Notes under the pieces: generated by a model
Seen by the model: the letters and a program-made list of their open reading frames with translations, nothing else
Told to the model about the DNA's origin: nothing
Databases searched by the model: none
Position numbers and translations under genes: made by a program
In this document: piece by piece, positions 60,440 to 64,000 of the stretch
Layout: each line of letters begins with the position of its first letter
Position numbering within the stretch: position 1 is the stretch's first letter
Source: Torreya grandis
Lineage: Eukaryota > Streptophyta > Pinopsida > Cupressales > Taxaceae
Assembly: GCA_037957365.1 (NCBI GenBank)
Contig: JARHVA010000349.1
Location: 3,147,001-3,211,000 of the forward strand
Direction of reading: 5' to 3'
Length of the DNA stretch: 64,000 nucleotides

Positions 60440-61350
60440 ACCTTATCCTCCTCGATGGGAACTTCCAAAATTTTCAAAATTTTAGAGAAATGAAGACCCT
60501 CAATAACATCTAAGAGCATTTAGGAATTCTTTCTATTTGATCACTTATTATGATTCTCTCCTTATCCATACCTTTCCCATGTCTTTGTCAGGTCTAACAC
60601 TAGATTGGTATAGTGCCATTACAAAATACTCTCTCTTTTCTTTCACCCAACTAGCTCAAACTTTCTTAAATCGCTTTCCATAAAAATCTCTAAGAAAGTT
60701 TCCATCATTGATTTCTACTCCATTCAAAAATTTGATGATGAATCCATTACCGAATTTGTATCTCATTGGATAATCTTGATTAATCAAATCACTTCCTATT
60801 TGCCCCAACCTAAGCTGATTGAACTCTTTTATTGGGCTTGTCTAAACACATTTCTACCACTTTGTAGGTTTAGAATTTTAGGACCTTTGACAAGGCTTTC
60901 ACCATGGCACAAAAATTAGAGACTAGAGCCATGGATGAGGGGAAGTTGAAATTAAGAAACAAGAACTCCACCTTCAAATCAAATGAGACTCCTTCCTCCA
61001 AACCTAACAATCAAACCAACACTAACTCCAAAAACAAAGGAACCATAAACATAGTTGTCCTTAAAATTGCTCCTCCACCTATTGTTAACCAACCCAAATC
61101 CTCTATTTCTTCCAGTCAAAACATTAGAAGTCCAAATCCCAATAACCAATAGCAATTTTCTCTATTAGGGGAGTCATATGCTTTAGTATTGGAAAATTTG
61201 TTGAAAGTGAATATCCTACAACTCTTATCGATAAAACCTCCACAACAATTCAATTCCTCTCATTCTATACTTGGTTAGAATAAACAGAATAAATTTTATA
61301 CCTTCCATCATGTCATTGGAAATGACATTAGTATGTGTAATACCTTCAAG
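60440..61350 (+). pseudogene. Retrotransposon gag of element E
   Basis: Plus-strand pieces in order: ELPKFSKF, then EDPQ-stop-HLRAFRNSFYLITYYDSLLI, FPMSLSGLTLDWYSAITKYS, FTQLAQTFLNRFP; after a frameshift, YSIQKFDDESITEFVSHW and PKLIELFYWACLN; then AFTMAQKLETRAMDEGKLKL, open through 61152. These are the ordered blocks of Tat-type gag (LRAF...FPxSLxGxALxWYxxL...FxxLAxxFxxxF). Near 61294-61350, FHHVIGNDISMCNTFKNII is the first zinc-type motif with its first cysteine gone. Gag would form the RNA-packaging particle. Confidence 0.85.
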
Positions 61351-62236
61351 AACATCATCCAAAATATCATCTACAAGGGGGAACTTGTGTTGGATAACCC
61401 CAATGCACCCCAAATCAATCACTTGACATCTTTAGATAGTCATTTCCTAACCATGCCCCTTCCATGAATAATGAAAACAATAGAGTGGAATCCTCTAAAA
61501 ATCATGAATTCCATTCTATTAACATAGTTATTAGTCAGCTCATTATTGAGGAAACTATTGACAAAGATACATTTCCTTCCCCTCCACTTATTGAGGTAGT
61601 GGAGTCACTTTCCATCCCTTCAAAAAATGAGACCAAGGAAATAAATATTACCCTTTCTCTACTCATCAACGTATTTGATCTACCAACCTATCCTTTGGAA
61701 GGCATACCAAAATATGTAGCCATTGGCACCATATCCTTCTCCTTCATCATATAAAAATCCACTCTTTCTTTGGAAAGCATCCTTAAGGAAGAGATCACCC
61801 TACCTACCTCTCCCATAAGAGACTCATCTTCCCAAACCCTAGAGCCTTTGATTGAGGAAAAAAACGAGGTGACCACTTCTCTTTCTCTCCACCCATGGGC
61901 TTGACCTTTGAGATCAATACCAAAGGGATCAAACCCATATATAAGCCCTTCTCTAGACTGGTTCAAAACTTGGAATAATTATCCCAACCCAATATAGATC
62001 ATGCCACATTTTGGCACCATATCGAGCTTCATTACCCAACCAAGCAAGAGCTTCCAACCATGCCATTGTCATCCCAACCTCCCATTTCCACTATTTTAGA
62101 AACCTCTACCAAGAAAACCATAATAAAATTGTCTAAATTGATTCCACCTAAAATAGTCAAGTCGCCTTCTACCAACCCAACCAAGCCCAGAAAAAACCTT
62201 GGTAAATTCCCTATTTAGAACCCTACTCACCCATCA

Positions 62237-62870
62237 TTGAAATTGGAATTAACTTCACCAAATCTATCAAAGAAACCCCAAACCAAGCTAATAAAGAAGG
62301 TGAAACCACCCAAAATTCCACCAACTAAAATTGTACCTCCCCTTTCTACTTTTCCTTCTATTTTAGGACCTCGCCCTTCTACCTTAGTGAGGAAATTGAC
62401 CATCCTAGACAAAACCCAAACCCAACCACCACTTTTGGTGACACCATCACTCCTACTTTCATCCTCAACAATTTTCACCAAACCTTCTATAACCAAACCA
62501 CCTACTTCTCAAGCATTTACCCAAATATCTTTTGCCCCTAAAAAATCCATCCCAAAACCATCCACCAAGAATGCTTCTTCACCCAAATATCTTACCATCA
62601 AACCTGCTCCTAAAAGGGTTTCCACCTCAACTACCAAACCTAAGACCTCCCTGCCTTTGCCACCTTTTCTTGAGTCTTACTCAACCATCTTATAGAGGTT
62701 ATTACAAGCATCTTGTTTAACCTTTCCACTTATCAAAAAATTTAACCCACATAGTCCTAAGCCATCCTAGTATAATGACAAATTGGTATACTCATACCAT
62801 AGAACATTTGGGCATGGTACTGAGAACTATAAATCTATCCAAGTATTAATCCATCGATTATATCATGAGG
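62237..62870 (+). pseudogene. Element E Pro/Lys-rich linker with second zinc-type motif
   Basis: Bases 62237-62695 are open for 152 codons, very rich in Lys, Pro, Ser and Thr (for example KKVKPPKIPPTKIVPP). After stops, 62783-62870 gives YSYHRTFGHGTENYKSIQVL, the CxxHxxxGHDTExC motif of Tat-type gag-protease junctions with both cysteines now tyrosine. The linker is unusually long. The low G, high C base use explains the long opposite-strand frames, which I do not call. Confidence 0.65.
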
Positions 62871-63435
62871 ATGAATTATTTTTTTATGAGATTCCTATGA
62901 TCCCACCACTAACCCAAGAATCAAGAGCCATCAACCAACACTTACCTACCCCCCCCACTCTCATCTCAAAGTGAAGTAGAATTAAAGCAATCCTCTAACT
63001 TGACTCTTTCCCAAATCCATACCATCCATGTTGTCACAAGCTCAAAGTTGAAACCAAAAGATAAGGGAAAGGCAAAGGTGTCCATTATTTTGACATATCC
63101 CTCTTTCACCACCCAACTACCCAACCAACACCAAACACATTTACCTTCAACCAAACCCAAGGTGTCTATCATGGGTCCCTCTCAAACCAACCCTTTTTAA
63201 TCAATCCAATAAGTAGTTATAAAATAGCTTCACTAAACACTAGTGAAGATGAGTTTGTATGAACTAATAAATACCTCACCCCATCATCACCAAATAATAA
63301 TAGAGGTTTTGAAATCCATAGAGGTCCTACCAAAAGACCCATAACCTCTAATAACATTTGTTACATCTCCTCAACTTTCCAACCTTGTTACCTTTAAAGA
63401 TTCAAAAATACCTCCATCTATCTAGATGATCTAGA

Positions 63436-63810
63436 TCCTCCCCTCTTCATTACTACGTATAACAACCAAACCAACATCAAGAGAGTTATGATCATTGGGG
63501 GATATAACATCAACATTATCTATCCCCATTCATACAAACAACTCAAATTACCTAAGAACATTACGTCAAAAACCTTGGCAATGATCCAATCATTCAATGA
63601 TACCATGGCCATAACTTTAGGAACTATTATGCTTCATATTTACCTAGGACCTTGCATGATTCCTGAGTTTTTCTATGTAGTATAAGGTGAGTTTTAGTAC
63701 AACAATTTCTTAGGATTCCCTTAAATTTATTCCATGGGTTGTGTGCCATCCACCTTGCACCAATGCATCAAATTTGAAAATAAAGGTTAAGTTGTTACCA
63801 TACAAGCTGA
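63436..63810 (+). pseudogene. Element E aspartic protease remnant
   Basis: DPPLFITTYNN, then RVMIIGGYNINIIYPHSYKQ matches the gypsy protease active-site stretch, usually ALVDGGASLNIM; the catalytic Asp is Ile. It continues TLGTIMLHIYLGPCMIPEFF, then after stops GFP-stop-IYSMGCVPSTLHQC and KFENKG, the conserved tail. It lies downstream of gag, as expected, and RT should follow beyond the window. Confidence 0.85.
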
Positions 63811-64000
63811 CCTGAGTCCTTTTACATCATGAAATATGATGTACCAACCCAATCACATTTTCCTTCCTCCATTTATTAGGCCTCCATCATTAAAATATGA
63901 ATCCCCATCTTATTTTACCAATAAATCATCCACCACTTCATCCATCCCTTCCACCCAAATCTCCATAATGGACCCTTTGGAGTCAACCTTCCAGTGTATT

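Larger units (their letters stand above)
57384..64000 (+). mobile_element. Gypsy element E, Tat-like, cut by the window edge
   Basis: Plus-strand gypsy element inserted in U3. Its 5' LTR starts TGTAGA at 57384. Interior order is gag, a Pro/Lys-rich linker with two zinc-type motifs, then protease, ending at the window edge. The gag and linker style is that of plant Tat-type gypsy elements. The 3' LTR and target duplication are outside the window. All frames have stops. Confidence 0.82.

Overview
This window looks like repeat-rich, AT-rich plant nuclear DNA. I find no intact host gene, no tRNA or rRNA gene and no bacterial feature. The recognisable coding matter is from plant-type transposable elements: Ty1/copia elements primed by a tRNA-Met-like site, several Ty3/gypsy elements (two of Tat type) and a Mutator-like (MULE/FAR1-type) transposase. 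Almost every frame carries stops or frameshifts. Long gypsy LTRs and deep nesting fit a large-genome seed plant, perhaps a gymnosperm; the species cannot be named from the sequence.

Layout. 1-5422: AT-rich DNA with a decayed MULE-type transposase on the minus strand (about 1170-3420). 5423-57383: three head-to-tail copies of a unit of about 12-13 kb (U1 from 5423, U2 from 36349, U3 from 52103), easily alignable by eye but clearly diverged. Each copy has been hit by different retrotransposons, so the other copies serve as empty sites. U1 contains copia element A (6711-10625, TSD ATTAG), a Tat-like gypsy element (15241-25514, TSD GGTGG) and gypsy element C (30696-34649, TSD TTTGC/TTTAC). Element C itself carries a near-solo LTR of the B family (33430-34634, TSD CTGAG). 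U2 contains copia element B (37730-41658, TSD ATAAA). U3 is cut at 57383 by gypsy element E, which runs off the right edge of the window.

With insertions removed, U1 is about 12.8 kb and U2 about 11.8 kb. The unit has no recognisable reverse transcriptase, integrase or transposase. Its only coding signal is a decayed frame for an unknown gag-like protein, present in U1 (26592-28925) and U2 (46767-49040). The rest is AT-rich non-coding DNA with faint internal sub-repeats.

How the parts work. A and B are non-autonomous: both keep gag or protease-region pieces but share one large deletion of integrase, RT and RNase H, so they must have been moved by proteins supplied in trans. C has a separate deletion, apparently in frame, joining the protease region to the end of integrase. 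The Tat-like element retains all domains in decayed form, with an extra RNase H-like domain ahead of RT. Order of events from nesting: unit duplication first, then A, Tat, C, B and E independently, then the B-type LTR into C. The most notable unexplained items are the 12-kb tandem unit with its orphan frame, and dense clusters of palindromic ACCGACGTCGGT-like motifs in the A/B LTRs and at one internal spot.
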